Part shown: one piece after another, positions 54,527 through 63,641 of the stretch
How the letters are laid out: every line of letters begins with the position of its first letter
Numbering within the stretch: the stretch's first letter is position 1
Origin: Advenella faeciporci
Lineage (GTDB): Bacteria > Pseudomonadota > Gammaproteobacteria > Burkholderiales > Burkholderiaceae_B
Direction: 5' to 3'
Assembly: GCF_014652395.1 (NCBI RefSeq)
Contig: NZ_BMYS01000003.1
Span: 613 to 64,612, forward strand
DNA: 64,000 nt
The notes under the pieces: model-generated
Told to the model about the DNA's origin: nothing
The model's input: the letters and a program-made list of their open reading frames with translations, nothing else
Database searches by the model: none
Translations under genes and position numbers: made by a program

Positions 54527-57247
54527 TCAATGGGCCTGCTCCCAATTCGGGCCCATCCCTACCTCAGCCACCAGGGGCACCTTCAATTCCGCCACACCGC
54601 ACATAAGTTCAGGCAACCTGGATTTAACCAAGTCAACCTCATCCTGGGGTACCTCCAAGACCAATTCGTCATGCACCTGCATGATAATCATGGTTTTCAG
54701 GCCTTCCTTTTCAATCCATTCCTGCACGGCCACCATGGCCATTTTAATCAGGTCTGCCGCCGTGCCCTGCATGGGTGCATTAATCGCCGCCCTTTCCGCA
54801 GCAGCTTTACGCGGACCTTTGGCGCCCTTGATTTCAGGCAACCATAAACGGCGGCCAAAAACGGTTTCCACATACCCCTGTTCATTGGCCTTGGCCCGGG
54901 TAAGGTTCATATAAGTGGCCACACCCGGATAGCGTTCAAAATAACGGTCAATGTAAGATTGCGCCGCATCACGGGTAATACCCAGATTGCTGGCCAATCC
55001 AAATGCACCCATTCCGTAAATCAGGCCAAAGTTAATGGCCTTGGCGGCACGGCGCTGCTCGGCGCTCACTTCTTCCAGCGGCACACCAAATACCTCAGAG
55101 GCGGTTGCCCGGTGAATATCCTTGCCTTGGGCAAAAGCCAATTGCAGGCTGGCATCATCTGACACATGCGCCATCACCCGCAACTCAATTTGTGAGTAGT
55201 CAGCCGACATGATGACGCCCCCTTTTTCGGGCACAAAAGCGGTCCTTACCTTGCGCCCCTCTTCGGTGCGCACCGGAATATTCTGCAAGTTGGGGTCGGA
55301 AGAAGCCAGGCGCCCTGTAATGACGGCAGCCTGCGCATAATTGGTATGCACCCGTCCCGTTCTGGGGTTGATCATTTTGGGCAGTTTGTCGGTATAAGTG
55401 GATTTAAGCTTGGCCAGCCCACGGTACTCAAGCAAGGTAGCTGGCAGCGGGTAATCCTGGGCCAGTTTGGTTAATACTTCTTCATCGGTTGAAGGCGCAC
55501 CCTTGGGCGTTTTGCGGATAACCGGCAACTGCATGCGCTCAAACAAAATCTCGGCCAGCTGTTTGGGCGAGTTCAGGTTAAACGGCTGGCCTGCCAGTTC
55601 ATAGGCCTTGTTTTCCAGCTCCACCAGCTTCTGGCCAATTTCGTGGCTTTGCTGCTGCAAGGCTTTTTCGTTAATTTTAACGCCATTGCGCTCAATCTTG
55701 GCCAGCACTTCGGACACCCACATTTCAAGCCTGTAAATCCGGTCCAACCCTTCTTCGGCCACCACCAACGGGTGCATCAGGCCAGCCAGCTGCAAGGTGA
55801 AGTCGGTATCTTCGCAGGCATAGAAAGAAGCTTTTTCAATGTCGACTTCATCAAAACCGATCTGGCGGGCTCCCTTGCCACATAAATCGGTGTAGTCCAC
55901 CCCTTTTCTGCCCAGATAACGCTGCGCCAGATCTTGCATGCCAACACTGCGGTGTGATTCAAGCACGTATGCCATCAGCATGGTGTCATCCTGTATACCT
56001 TTCAGCTTAATACCTTCATTGGCAAATACATGCGTGTCATATTTGGCATTTTGCAGCACCTTGGCCGCACTGTCATCCTCAAGCCATGGCCTTAGCTTTT
56101 CAAGCACCATGGTTTTATCCAGTTGTTGGGCCAACATATTCCCTTTATGGGCCAGAGGAATATACCAACCTTGCCCGGGGTGAATTGACATGGAAGTTCC
56201 CACCAGCGATGCCATCATCGGGTCCAGCGAGGTGGTTTCGGTATCCAGTGCCACCAACGAAGCGGCCTGGATCTGCTTCAGGCAGTCTTCCAGCAATTCG
56301 GGGGTATCCACCGTCACGTAATCAACGGTTTCAGGTGTCTCGGGAATATCATGGGCCACCCTGGCATCCTGTTGTGGCACTGCCTGGGCATCACCGGTCA
56401 ACTCGCGCAACCAGGTCCGGAAACCGAAATGATCGAAAATTTCCCTGAGTGTTTCCGGATCCTGTGGCTTGCGCGCCAGATCAGACATGTCTGAAAAGAA
56501 ATCATCAATTTCGCAGTCGCGCTTGATGGTAATCAGCTGACGGGTAAGCGCAAAATTGGGGATATTTTCACGCAGGTTATTGCCAACAACTCCTTTGATT
56601 TTATCGGCATTTTCAACCAGGTTATCAAGAGAGCCATATTCGTTCAACCACTTGACAGCGGTTTTCGGCCCCACTTTAGGCACACCAGGCACGTTATCCA
56701 CCGAATCGCCAATCAGCATCAGATAATCAATAATCTGCTCAGGCAACACGCCAAACTTGCTTTTTACCCCTTCCACGTCCAGCGTTTCATTGGTCATGGT
56801 ATTAACGATACTGACATGTCCATTGACCAGTTGGGCGATATCCTTATCCCCCGTTGAAATAATGGTATTGACATCATTTTGTGTGGCAATTTCTGCTAAA
56901 GTGGCAATAATGTCATCTGCCTCGACCCCGGGTTTTGCAATCACAGGCCATCCCATGGCACTAATGGCCTTGTGAATAGGTTCTATTTGCAAAGCCAGAT
57001 CGTCAGGCATGGGAGGTCGGTGCCCTTTGTAGTCAGGATATAAATCATCACGAAATGTTTTGCCTTTCGCATCAAAAATGCAGGCAACATAATCAGCCTG
57101 ATAGTCTTGGTTTATTTTGCGCATCATATTGATGACACCATAAATTGCGCCGGTAGGCTCACCCAATGCATTTCTTAAATCAGGCATTGCATGGAAAGCC
57201 CGGTACAAATAGCTAGATCCATCAACAAGTAATAAGGTTTTTTTCAT
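54527..57247 (-). CDS. polA: DNA polymerase I
   Basis: Gap-filling and Okazaki-fragment polymerase, 906 residues. The 5'-3' exonuclease covers about 1-290 (LLLVDGSSYLYRAFHAM). The 3'-5' proofreading domain keeps its acidic residues (ALDTETTSLD near 345, NAKYDTHVF near 415, YACEDTDF near 485). The polymerase has DYSQIELRVMAHVS, RAAKAINFGLIYGMG and QVHDELVLEVP. I start at ATG 57247; the reading frame opens 24 codons earlier, but that part lies in the LOG gene. The start codon shares CATG with the divergent LOG gene and no Shine-Dalgarno is visible. Confidence 0.97.
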   Translation of the reverse strand: MKKTLLLVDGSSYLYRAFHAMPDLRNALGEPTGAIYGVINMMRKINQDYQADYVACIFDAKGKTFRDDLYPDYKGHRPPMPDDLALQIEPIHKAISAMGWPVIAKPGVEADDIIATLAEIATQNDVNTIISTGDKDIAQLVNGHVSIVNTMTNETLDVEGVKSKFGVLPEQIIDYLMLIGDSVDNVPGVPKVGPKTAVKWLNEYGSLDNLVENADKIKGVVGNNLRENIPNFALTRQLITIKRDCEIDDFFSDMSDLARKPQDPETLREIFDHFGFRTWLRELTGDAQAVPQQDARVAHDIPETPETVDYVTVDTPELLEDCLKQIQAASLVALDTETTSLDPMMASLVGTSMSIHPGQGWYIPLAHKGNMLAQQLDKTMVLEKLRPWLEDDSAAKVLQNAKYDTHVFANEGIKLKGIQDDTMLMAYVLESHRSVGMQDLAQRYLGRKGVDYTDLCGKGARQIGFDEVDIEKASFYACEDTDFTLQLAGLMHPLVVAEEGLDRIYRLEMWVSEVLAKIERNGVKINEKALQQQSHEIGQKLVELENKAYELAGQPFNLNSPKQLAEILFERMQLPVIRKTPKGAPSTDEEVLTKLAQDYPLPATLLEYRGLAKLKSTYTDKLPKMINPRTGRVHTNYAQAAVITGRLASSDPNLQNIPVRTEEGRKVRTAFVPEKGGVIMSADYSQIELRVMAHVSDDASLQLAFAQGKDIHRATASEVFGVPLEEVSAEQRRAAKAINFGLIYGMGAFGLASNLGITRDAAQSYIDRYFERYPGVATYMNLTRAKANEQGYVETVFGRRLWLPEIKGAKGPRKAAAERAAINAPMQGTAADLIKMAMVAVQEWIEKEGLKTMIIMQVHDELVLEVPQDEVDLVKSRLPELMCGVAELKVPLVAEVGMGPNWEQAH

Positions 57248-57914
57248 GTCAGTAACAAAAACAACGACCATCCAGGAACAAATCAGGGAAATTTCTGCTG
57301 AGTTACAAGATGCCGCCAATCATTTAAAAGATATTTCAGCAGCTGTAAGTATATTCGGAAGTGCCCGCACAAAAACAGATTCTCCCTACTATCATAAAAC
57401 GATTGAGATCAGCCAAAAACTGGCACAAGCCGGGTTCAGCATTATTTCAGGGGGTGGTCCCGGCATTATGGAGGCCGCCAACAAGGGCTGTTTTGAAGCG
57501 GGTGGCACCAGCATTGGGCTCAATATCAAGCTGCCACATGAACAGTCAGACAATCCCTTCCAGTCACAAAGCATTTACTTCAAATATTTCGTTTCAAGGA
57601 AAACCACATTTTTCATGAACAGCTCGGGCTACATCATTTTGCCTGGCGGTTTCGGCACCCTTGACGAACTCTTCGAAGCACTTACCCTGATTCAAACCCG
57701 GAAAGCCCATAAAGCGCCGATTATTTTTGTCGGATCCGAATTCTGGGACGGCCTGCTGCAATGGATAAAAAAACAATTGCTGGAAAATCACTACATTTCA
57801 TCCAACGATATTAATCTGTTCGTGGTTGAAGACGACCCTGGACGCATCGTTGAGCATATTCAGGCCCATCATCAAAAAAACCAGGAAGAAGAATTTCAAC
57901 TTGGTCTTTGTTAA
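57246..57914 (+). CDS. LOG family protein (cytokinin riboside 5'-monophosphate phosphoribohydrolase-like)
   Basis: A 222-residue TIGR00730-type protein with the LOG motifs GGGPGIMEAANKG near 73-85 and PGGFGTLDE near 137-145. Family members release a base from a nucleoside monophosphate, giving cytokinin-like products or acting in nucleotide salvage. AAGG lies eight bases before the ATG. The start overlaps the polA start head to head, so each gene's leader lies in the other's coding region. A terminator follows within 30 bases. Confidence 0.9.
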   Translation: MSVTKTTTIQEQIREISAELQDAANHLKDISAAVSIFGSARTKTDSPYYHKTIEISQKLAQAGFSIISGGGPGIMEAANKGCFEAGGTSIGLNIKLPHEQSDNPFQSQSIYFKYFVSRKTTFFMNSSGYIILPGGFGTLDELFEALTLIQTRKAHKAPIIFVGSEFWDGLLQWIKKQLLENHYISSNDINLFVVEDDPGRIVEHIQAHHQKNQEEEFQLGLC

Positions 57915-57946
57915 TGACGGAATCCGGGCATTCCCTGAGTTAAAAG

Positions 57947-57967
57947 ACGCCTGGCCGGGCGTTTTTT
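57947..57967 (+). terminator. Terminator after the LOG gene
   Basis: ACGCC and GGCGT enclose TGGCCG and are followed by TTTTTT, 33 bases after the LOG stop. Confidence 0.75.
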
Positions 57968-58244
57968 AATTTGCAGCAGCAGTTTGACCACCGGTTTCTG
58001 CTCGTGGCGGACGACAGACGACATAAGCAACCGGCACGTCTTCCTGTCTTATTTCGCTCTCCATCATCCTCCCCGACCATGTATTGACACAACTGTCTGT
58101 CATTTTTTTCAGGCAAACACTTTCATTCTGGTGACATGGAAGAACCAGGTGGACGTCGGTTCTTTCATATAAAACAGAACCGCTGCCGCATGCCGTTAAC
58201 AAAACAAGCGTCACCCAGGCAACCAGGGCTTTGATCAATTGCAC
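57966..58244 (-). CDS. Small putative lipoprotein
   Basis: A 92-residue protein with a lipoprotein signal (LIKALVAWVTLVLLTAC, lipobox LLTAC, acylated C19) and a short exported part containing four more cysteines (C37, C44, C51 and C77) that could form disulfides. I start at a GTG (58244) with GGGGGAG just before it; open codons upstream are unlike a signal. No family recognised. It lies between LOG and LuxR-type genes on the opposite strand, with the LOG terminator abutting its 3' end. AT-rich DNA surrounds it. Confidence 0.62.
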   Translation of the reverse strand: MQLIKALVAWVTLVLLTACGSGSVLYERTDVHLVLPCHQNESVCLKKMTDSCVNTWSGRMMESEIRQEDVPVAYVVCRPPRAETGGQTAAAN

Positions 58245-58434
58245 TTTCTCTCCCCCATTTATTTTCCTGAACAGAAAAATCATTTTCATATAAACCATTG
58301 ATTGTTTTCAATTCAATTTATTTTTTGAAATAAATCAAATAAACGCACATTATCGCGCTCATATCCCTGCTCGCAAGCTACCATTAACAAAAATTAACCA
58401 CGCGTAACATATATTATCAGCAAGAGAAATAAAA

Positions 58435-59160
58435 ATGATAGCCGATCAAAGCCTTGATGCTGCTTTTAATCCACTTAGCAAAGCAGAGCAACTCGCGTTT
58501 TTAAAGCAATCACTGCAAAGTACCGGTTTTGAATATTATGTTTATATTGAAAACCTGCCTTTTCCCTTTAACGATGGCGAATCGCAATTCCTGTGCGCCA
58601 GCAACCTGCCGCATTCAAGACTGAAAAGCCTGCAGGATGGCATTACGTTAAAGAACAATCCGCTGGCCTGCATCAACAATAACTCACCGGCCCATTACAA
58701 AAAATTTGAATGGAACAAACATGACCTTTCCAATCCTCCTGAACTGATCAGGCTGTTTAAAGACTTTACACAATTACATGGCCTGCATTTTCCATACCAG
58801 AATATTTCTGGCAGCAAAAATAATTCCCTGACCCTGCTCAGGACCCGCCATCAGGTTTCCATGAAGGAAATAAAGCAAAATCTGTTCCACCTCAGGCATC
58901 TGGTTTTTTCAGCCCGCTATTTGGTCAGGCAAAACCTGGTCAGCCATTATTTGAACACAATGCATCCAACCCTGCCACCACGGCAAATGGAAATAAGCCG
59001 ATGCATCGTCGCAGACATGACCAATAACGATATCGCCAACCTCCTTCAGATCAAAAACGGAACCGTCACCTATCACGTTAGACAAATTCTCAGGAATACA
59101 AAATCCAATCGCCGGACTTCTGGCGCTTTCAAGGCCCTGTTACCGGAACTGATCACCTAG
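58435..59160 (+). CDS. LuxR-type solo regulator with degenerate autoinducer pocket
   Basis: A 241-residue protein with an autoinducer-binding-like domain (about 15-160) and a LuxR HTH (about 178-235). By alignment to TraR, positions W57, Y61 and D70 become R62, L66 and N75, while P76 and W93 (W85 in TraR) remain. In the HTH, near-invariant E178 and G188 become Q184 and D194. So it may bind another ligand or none. No luxI homologue is in the window. It is preceded by AT-rich spacer with a TATATT-like -10 region and followed by leuS. Confidence 0.78.
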   Translation: MIADQSLDAAFNPLSKAEQLAFLKQSLQSTGFEYYVYIENLPFPFNDGESQFLCASNLPHSRLKSLQDGITLKNNPLACINNNSPAHYKKFEWNKHDLSNPPELIRLFKDFTQLHGLHFPYQNISGSKNNSLTLLRTRHQVSMKEIKQNLFHLRHLVFSARYLVRQNLVSHYLNTMHPTLPPRQMEISRCIVADMTNNDIANLLQIKNGTVTYHVRQILRNTKSNRRTSGAFKALLPELIT

Positions 59161-59262
59161 ATTCCCTCCGCCTTTGGAAGCGCTGCCCGCAACCACTCCA
59201 ATGCCCGTTTATTTCTATTCGATCCCGAGTAACAAAACAACCTACTTCAATCTGTAAAGACT

Positions 59263-59268
59263 TATAAT
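59263..59268 (+). promoter_or_regulatory. Likely -10 element of leuS
   Basis: Exact TATAAT 50 bases before the leuS start in the 158-base spacer. No clear -35 is seen. A short GGGA/TCCC hairpin with loop TTTA lies at 59281-59292 in the leader and is followed, a few bases later, by T6; it may be a weak attenuator. Confidence 0.4.
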
Positions 59269-59318
59269 AGTACGTTTAACGGGATTTATCCCTGGCCCAT
59301 TTTTTACCGCAAAAAGTC

Positions 59319-61976
59319 ATGTTGGAACAATATAACCCACTGGAAGTAGAACAAAACGCTCAACGCAACTGGCAAGACACCGATGCCTATCTGGTAACCG
59401 AGCATGCCAAAGACAGCAATGGAAACGACAAACCCAAGTTTTATGCCTGCTCAATGCTACCCTACCCTAGCGGCAAGTTGCATATGGGTCATGTCCGCAA
59501 CTACACCATCAACGACATGATGGCACGCCAGCTGCGCATGCGCGGATTCAACGTACTAATGCCCATGGGCTGGGACGCTTTTGGCATGCCGGCCGAAAAT
59601 GCCGCCATCAAATCTAAAGTCCCTCCCGCAAAATGGACCTACGACAACATTGCCTACATGAAAAAACAAATGCAGGCAATGGGGCTGGCCATTGACTGGT
59701 CACGCGAAATGTGTGCCTGCGACCCCGATTACTACAAGTGGAACCAATGGTTCTTCCTGAAAATGCTTGAAAAAGGCATTGCTTACCGTAAAACCCAAAC
59801 CGTTAACTGGGACCCGGTAGACAATACCGTCCTGGCCAATGAGCAGGTTATTGACGGGCGCGGCTGGCGCTCGGGCGCACTGGTTGAAAAACGTGAAATT
59901 CCCGGTTACTACCTGCGCATTACCGACTACGCCGAAGAACTGCTGCACGAAGTCAAGCACAACTTGCCCGGCTGGCCCGAGCGCGTACGCCTGATGCAGG
60001 AAAACTGGATTGGCAAAAGCGAAGGTATCCGTTTTGCCTTTACCCATGACATCAAAAACAATGAAGGCCAGCTTATTCAGGATGGCCGCATGTACGTGTT
60101 CACCACCCGCCCCGATACCATCATGGGCGTCACCTTCTGTGCGGTTGCCCCCGAGCACCCGCTGGCAAGCCATGCCGCGCAAAACAATCCTGCCCTGGCG
60201 GCCTTTATCGAAGCATGCAAGCTGGGTGGCACGACCGAAGTCGAAATGGCAACGCGTGAAAAAGAAGGGTTACCGACAGGTCTGTTTGTAACGCACCCTA
60301 TTACCCATGAACAGATTGAAATCTGGGTGGGCAACTATGTCCTCATGAGCTACGGTGATGGCGCCGTCATGGGCGTACCCGCCCACGATGAACGAGACTT
60401 CGCTTTTGCGCTTAAATACCGGTTGCCTATCAAACAGGTCATCTCGGTTCAAGACAAATCCTACTCTACCGAACAATGGCAGGAATGGTATGCCGACAAA
60501 CAAAACGGCATTGTCATCAACTCAGGCCAGTTCGACGGTCTTAACTACCAACAGGCCGTCGATGCCGTCGCCAACGAGCTTTCCGGTAAAGGTCTGGGTG
60601 AAAAACAAACCACCTGGCGCCTGCGCGACTGGGGCATCTCCCGCCAGCGTTACTGGGGCACACCCATTCCCATCATCCACTGCGCAGACTGCGGTCCGGT
60701 TCCCGTACCCGAAAAAGACCTTCCGGTAAAACTGCCCGAAGAACTGATTCCCGATGGCAGTGGCAACCCGCTTAACAAACACGAAGCATTCCTGTCCTGC
60801 TCCTGCCCCAAATGCGGCAAGCCGGCCCGTCGCGAAACCGATACCATGGATACCTTCATCGACTCTTCCTGGTACTTCATGCGGTACACATCACCGGGCA
60901 ACAACAATGCCATGGTTGATGCCCGCAATGACTATTGGATGCCAATGGACCAATACATTGGTGGCATCGAGCACGCCGTGCTGCATTTGCTGTATGCGCG
61001 CTTCTGGACCAAAGCCATGCGCGACATCGGCCTGCTAAATTTTGACGAACCCTTCAAGAAACTGCTTTGCCAGGGTATGGTGCTTAACCACATCTATTCT
61101 CGCAAAAACGAAAAAGGCGGGATAGAATATTTCTGGCCCGAAGAGGTTGAAAATGTCTACAACGACAAAGGCAGCATTATTGGCGCCCGTCTGATCAAAG
61201 ACAATTCAGCGGTAGAGTACGGCGGCATTGGCACCATGTCAAAATCCAAAAACAACGGTGTAGACCCGCAAGCCCTTATCGACACCCTTGGTGCCGATAC
61301 CGCCCGCCTGTTTGTCATGTTCACCAGCCCCCCCGAGCAAACACTGGAATGGTCCGATTCAGGGGTGGAAGGCTCGCACCGGTTCCTTAAGCGACTGTGG
61401 GCCATGGCTTATAACCACAAAGAAATTATTGCCCGTGCCCCTGCCTCTGTCCCCGACTGGAGCAACGCTCCCAAAGCCGTCAAAGAATTACGTCGAACCG
61501 CCTATTCGCTGCTGAAGCAGGCCAATTACGATTACGAGCGTATTCAATACAACACGGTGGTTTCCGCCAACATGAAACTGCTGAACGCCATTGAAGACGC
61601 CAAACTCGAAGCCGGTCCCGAAGCCGATGCCGCCATCAAGGAAGTAATCAGCATTCTGCTGCGCATGCTTTATCCAGTGGTTCCTCATATTACCTGGCAT
61701 CTCTGGAATGAACTGGGTTATGCCCAACATGACGGAGACCTGCTGGATGCACCATGGCCGGAACTTGACGAACAGGCCCTGATTGCCGATGAAATTGAAA
61801 TGATGCTGCAAATCAATGGAAAACTGCGCGGCTCGGTTAACGTACCTAACGGAGCCCCCAAGGAAGACATTGAAAAACTGGCAATGGCACATCATTCAGT
61901 AGAGAAATTCCTTGAAGGCCGTGCGCCCAAAAGGATCATCATTGTTCCCGGCAAGCTGATCAACATTGTAGGATAA
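59319..61976 (+). CDS. leuS: Leucyl-tRNA synthetase
   Basis: Class I synthetase that charges tRNA-Leu, 885 residues. The HIGH motif is within [15 protein letters not shown] near 50-64, the CP1 editing domain spans about 220-420 ([12 protein letters not shown], then [10 protein letters not shown]), a zinc-ribbon region has [12 protein letters not shown] near 495, and KMSKS appears as [12 protein letters not shown] near 645. It is the first gene of leuS-lptE-holA-proA; lptE begins 7 bases after its stop. Confidence 0.98.
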   Translation: MLEQYNPLEVEQNAQRNWQDTDAYLVTEHAKDSNGNDKPKFYACSMLPYPSGKLHMGHVRNYTINDMMARQLRMRGFNVLMPMGWDAFGMPAENAAIKSKVPPAKWTYDNIAYMKKQMQAMGLAIDWSREMCACDPDYYKWNQWFFLKMLEKGIAYRKTQTVNWDPVDNTVLANEQVIDGRGWRSGALVEKREIPGYYLRITDYAEELLHEVKHNLPGWPERVRLMQENWIGKSEGIRFAFTHDIKNNEGQLIQDGRMYVFTTRPDTIMGVTFCAVAPEHPLASHAAQNNPALAAFIEACKLGGTTEVEMATREKEGLPTGLFVTHPITHEQIEIWVGNYVLMSYGDGAVMGVPAHDERDFAFALKYRLPIKQVISVQDKSYSTEQWQEWYADKQNGIVINSGQFDGLNYQQAVDAVANELSGKGLGEKQTTWRLRDWGISRQRYWGTPIPIIHCADCGPVPVPEKDLPVKLPEELIPDGSGNPLNKHEAFLSCSCPKCGKPARRETDTMDTFIDSSWYFMRYTSPGNNNAMVDARNDYWMPMDQYIGGIEHAVLHLLYARFWTKAMRDIGLLNFDEPFKKLLCQGMVLNHIYSRKNEKGGIEYFWPEEVENVYNDKGSIIGARLIKDNSAVEYGGIGTMSKSKNNGVDPQALIDTLGADTARLFVMFTSPPEQTLEWSDSGVEGSHRFLKRLWAMAYNHKEIIARAPASVPDWSNAPKAVKELRRTAYSLLKQANYDYERIQYNTVVSANMKLLNAIEDAKLEAGPEADAAIKEVISILLRMLYPVVPHITWHLWNELGYAQHDGDLLDAPWPELDEQALIADEIEMMLQINGKLRGSVNVPNGAPKEDIEKLAMAHHSVEKFLEGRAPKRIIIVPGKLINIVG

Positions 61977-61983
61977 GTAAAAA

Positions 61984-62565
61984 ATGCAGACACAAGCACG
62001 CTTCATCTTCCCACATACCAAACGTGTACAACTGTTACTGGCAGCAGGTGTTCTGCTGTGTCTGCTCATTGCCGGCTGCGGCTTTAAAATGCGCGGTCCC
62101 ACACCGCTGCCCTTTACCACGCTGTATACCAATATCCCGCAAAACTCGGCCTTTGGCTCAAGAGTCTGGCGGGCAATCCAGGCCAATTCGCCTGGCACGG
62201 TTGTGACTGAAGATGCTGCCCTGGCACAAGCAAAGCTGATTCAGGAGGATTTTAGCCGCTCACGGCGTGAGGTTTCCCTGGACGCCCAGGGTAAGGTCGA
62301 GGAATACGAACTCAACCTGGTTCTGACCTTCAGCATGACAGACAGTCATGGCAATGAACTGATCCCAACCTCACGGATTGAGGCCACCCGCCAGCTTCCT
62401 TATGATGAAGATGACTCGGCGGCCAAACAGGAAGAAATGGCGCAATTGTATGAAGACATGGAAAAAAGCATCGCAGACCGCCTGATCCGTCGCATTACAT
62501 CCCCGGATGTCATCACGACCTATCTGCAACATAACCCGACGCCGGGTTTTGTACCTGCGCAGTAG
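61984..62565 (+). CDS. lptE: LPS-assembly lipoprotein LptE
   Basis: Outer-membrane lipoprotein that plugs LptD and completes LPS insertion. The 193-residue protein has a signal (VQLLLAAGVLLCLLIAGC) with acylated C32 and begins CGFKMRGPTPLPFTTLY, the standard LptE N-terminus (CGFxLRG). It is placed between leuS and holA, as in most proteobacteria. The stop is one base before the holA ATG. Confidence 0.94.
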   Translation: MQTQARFIFPHTKRVQLLLAAGVLLCLLIAGCGFKMRGPTPLPFTTLYTNIPQNSAFGSRVWRAIQANSPGTVVTEDAALAQAKLIQEDFSRSRREVSLDAQGKVEEYELNLVLTFSMTDSHGNELIPTSRIEATRQLPYDEDDSAAKQEEMAQLYEDMEKSIADRLIRRITSPDVITTYLQHNPTPGFVPAQ

Positions 62566-62566
62566 T

Positions 62567-63619
62567 ATGGGGCAAACCTTTAATCATGATTCGTTTGCCA
62601 GTCACATTATCCAGCCTGCCACCGCGCTGGATACGCTTTATTGTGTGTGCTCCGATGAACTCTTGCTACGCAATGAAACCGTTGACAGCATACGGCAGGC
62701 CTGCCGGGATAAAGGTTATAACGAACGAACCAGCCTTATTCTTGACGCCAATGGCAACTGGAGTGCCATTCAGGAATGCACCCAAAGCATCTCCCTGTTT
62801 GGCGACCTGAAAATCCTGGAAATCACCATCCCCACCGGCAAACCCGGTAAAACCGGTGCCACGGCACTTATCAATCTTGCCACACAGGTCCAAAAAGGTG
62901 AAATCACCGACACCATTATCATTATCAGCCTGCCCAAACTTGACAAGACCACAGCCAAATCCAAATGGGCCCAGCAGTTGCTGGCCACCGCCAGCGTTGT
63001 CAATATTGCCAACATCGATCGCCAGCAATTGCCCGCCTGGATCAAACAACGCCTGAAAAAGCAAAACCAGTCTGTCGATGAGGCCACACTTGCCTGGATG
63101 ACTGACAAAGTGGAAGGCAACCTGTTTGCCGCCCATCAGGAAATCCTTAAGCTGGGCCTGTTATATCCCGAAGGTCAAATCCAGGCAGAAGATATCGAAC
63201 TGGCCATTCTGGATGTTGCCCGTTACGACGTTTTTTCCCTGTCCAATGCCATGCTTGAAGGCAATGGACAAAGAACGGTCAGAATGATACAGGGACTGAA
63301 AGCCGAAGGTGAGGCGCTACCGCTGGTACTGGGTGTCATGACCCGGGAAATACGCACCCTGTACACGTTGGCAAGCGCCCGTCAGCAGGGTGAAAATGTT
63401 TCCGGGCTATTCAGGCAATTGTATATTTTTCCGCCACGCGATAAATTAATACGCCAGGCTCTCGAAAGGCTTTCACTAAAACAGTTAATGGGCATGATTC
63501 AGCATGCTCATGACATAGACCGCCTTTTCAAAGGCTACCCGGTAAATGGCCGCATGGACGATGCCTGGGAAGAAATTACCCGTCTGGCCTTAAAGGTCGT
63601 GAACCCGGCCATTTTATGA
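62567..63619 (+). CDS. holA: DNA polymerase III delta subunit
   Basis: Clamp-loader subunit that opens the sliding clamp, 350 residues from ATG 62567, which sits one base after the lptE stop. The frame opens 20 codons earlier inside lptE, but those residues are out of family. AAA+-like domains I-III are recognisable from SDELLLRNETVDSIRQ, DLKILEITIPTGKPGK and LVLGVMTREIRTLYTL. The proA gene starts 22 bases on, so all four genes look cotranscribed. Confidence 0.94.
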   Translation: MGQTFNHDSFASHIIQPATALDTLYCVCSDELLLRNETVDSIRQACRDKGYNERTSLILDANGNWSAIQECTQSISLFGDLKILEITIPTGKPGKTGATALINLATQVQKGEITDTIIIISLPKLDKTTAKSKWAQQLLATASVVNIANIDRQQLPAWIKQRLKKQNQSVDEATLAWMTDKVEGNLFAAHQEILKLGLLYPEGQIQAEDIELAILDVARYDVFSLSNAMLEGNGQRTVRMIQGLKAEGEALPLVLGVMTREIRTLYTLASARQQGENVSGLFRQLYIFPPRDKLIRQALERLSLKQLMGMIQHAHDIDRLFKGYPVNGRMDDAWEEITRLALKVVNPAIL

Positions 63620-63641
63620 ATAACAAGGTTGATATTTAACA

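Noticed and set aside
58299-58434. Lux-box-like dyad before the LuxR gene
   Set aside because: Only AT-rich short repeats (TTTATTT/AAATAAA) are present; no 20-bp lux-box symmetry.
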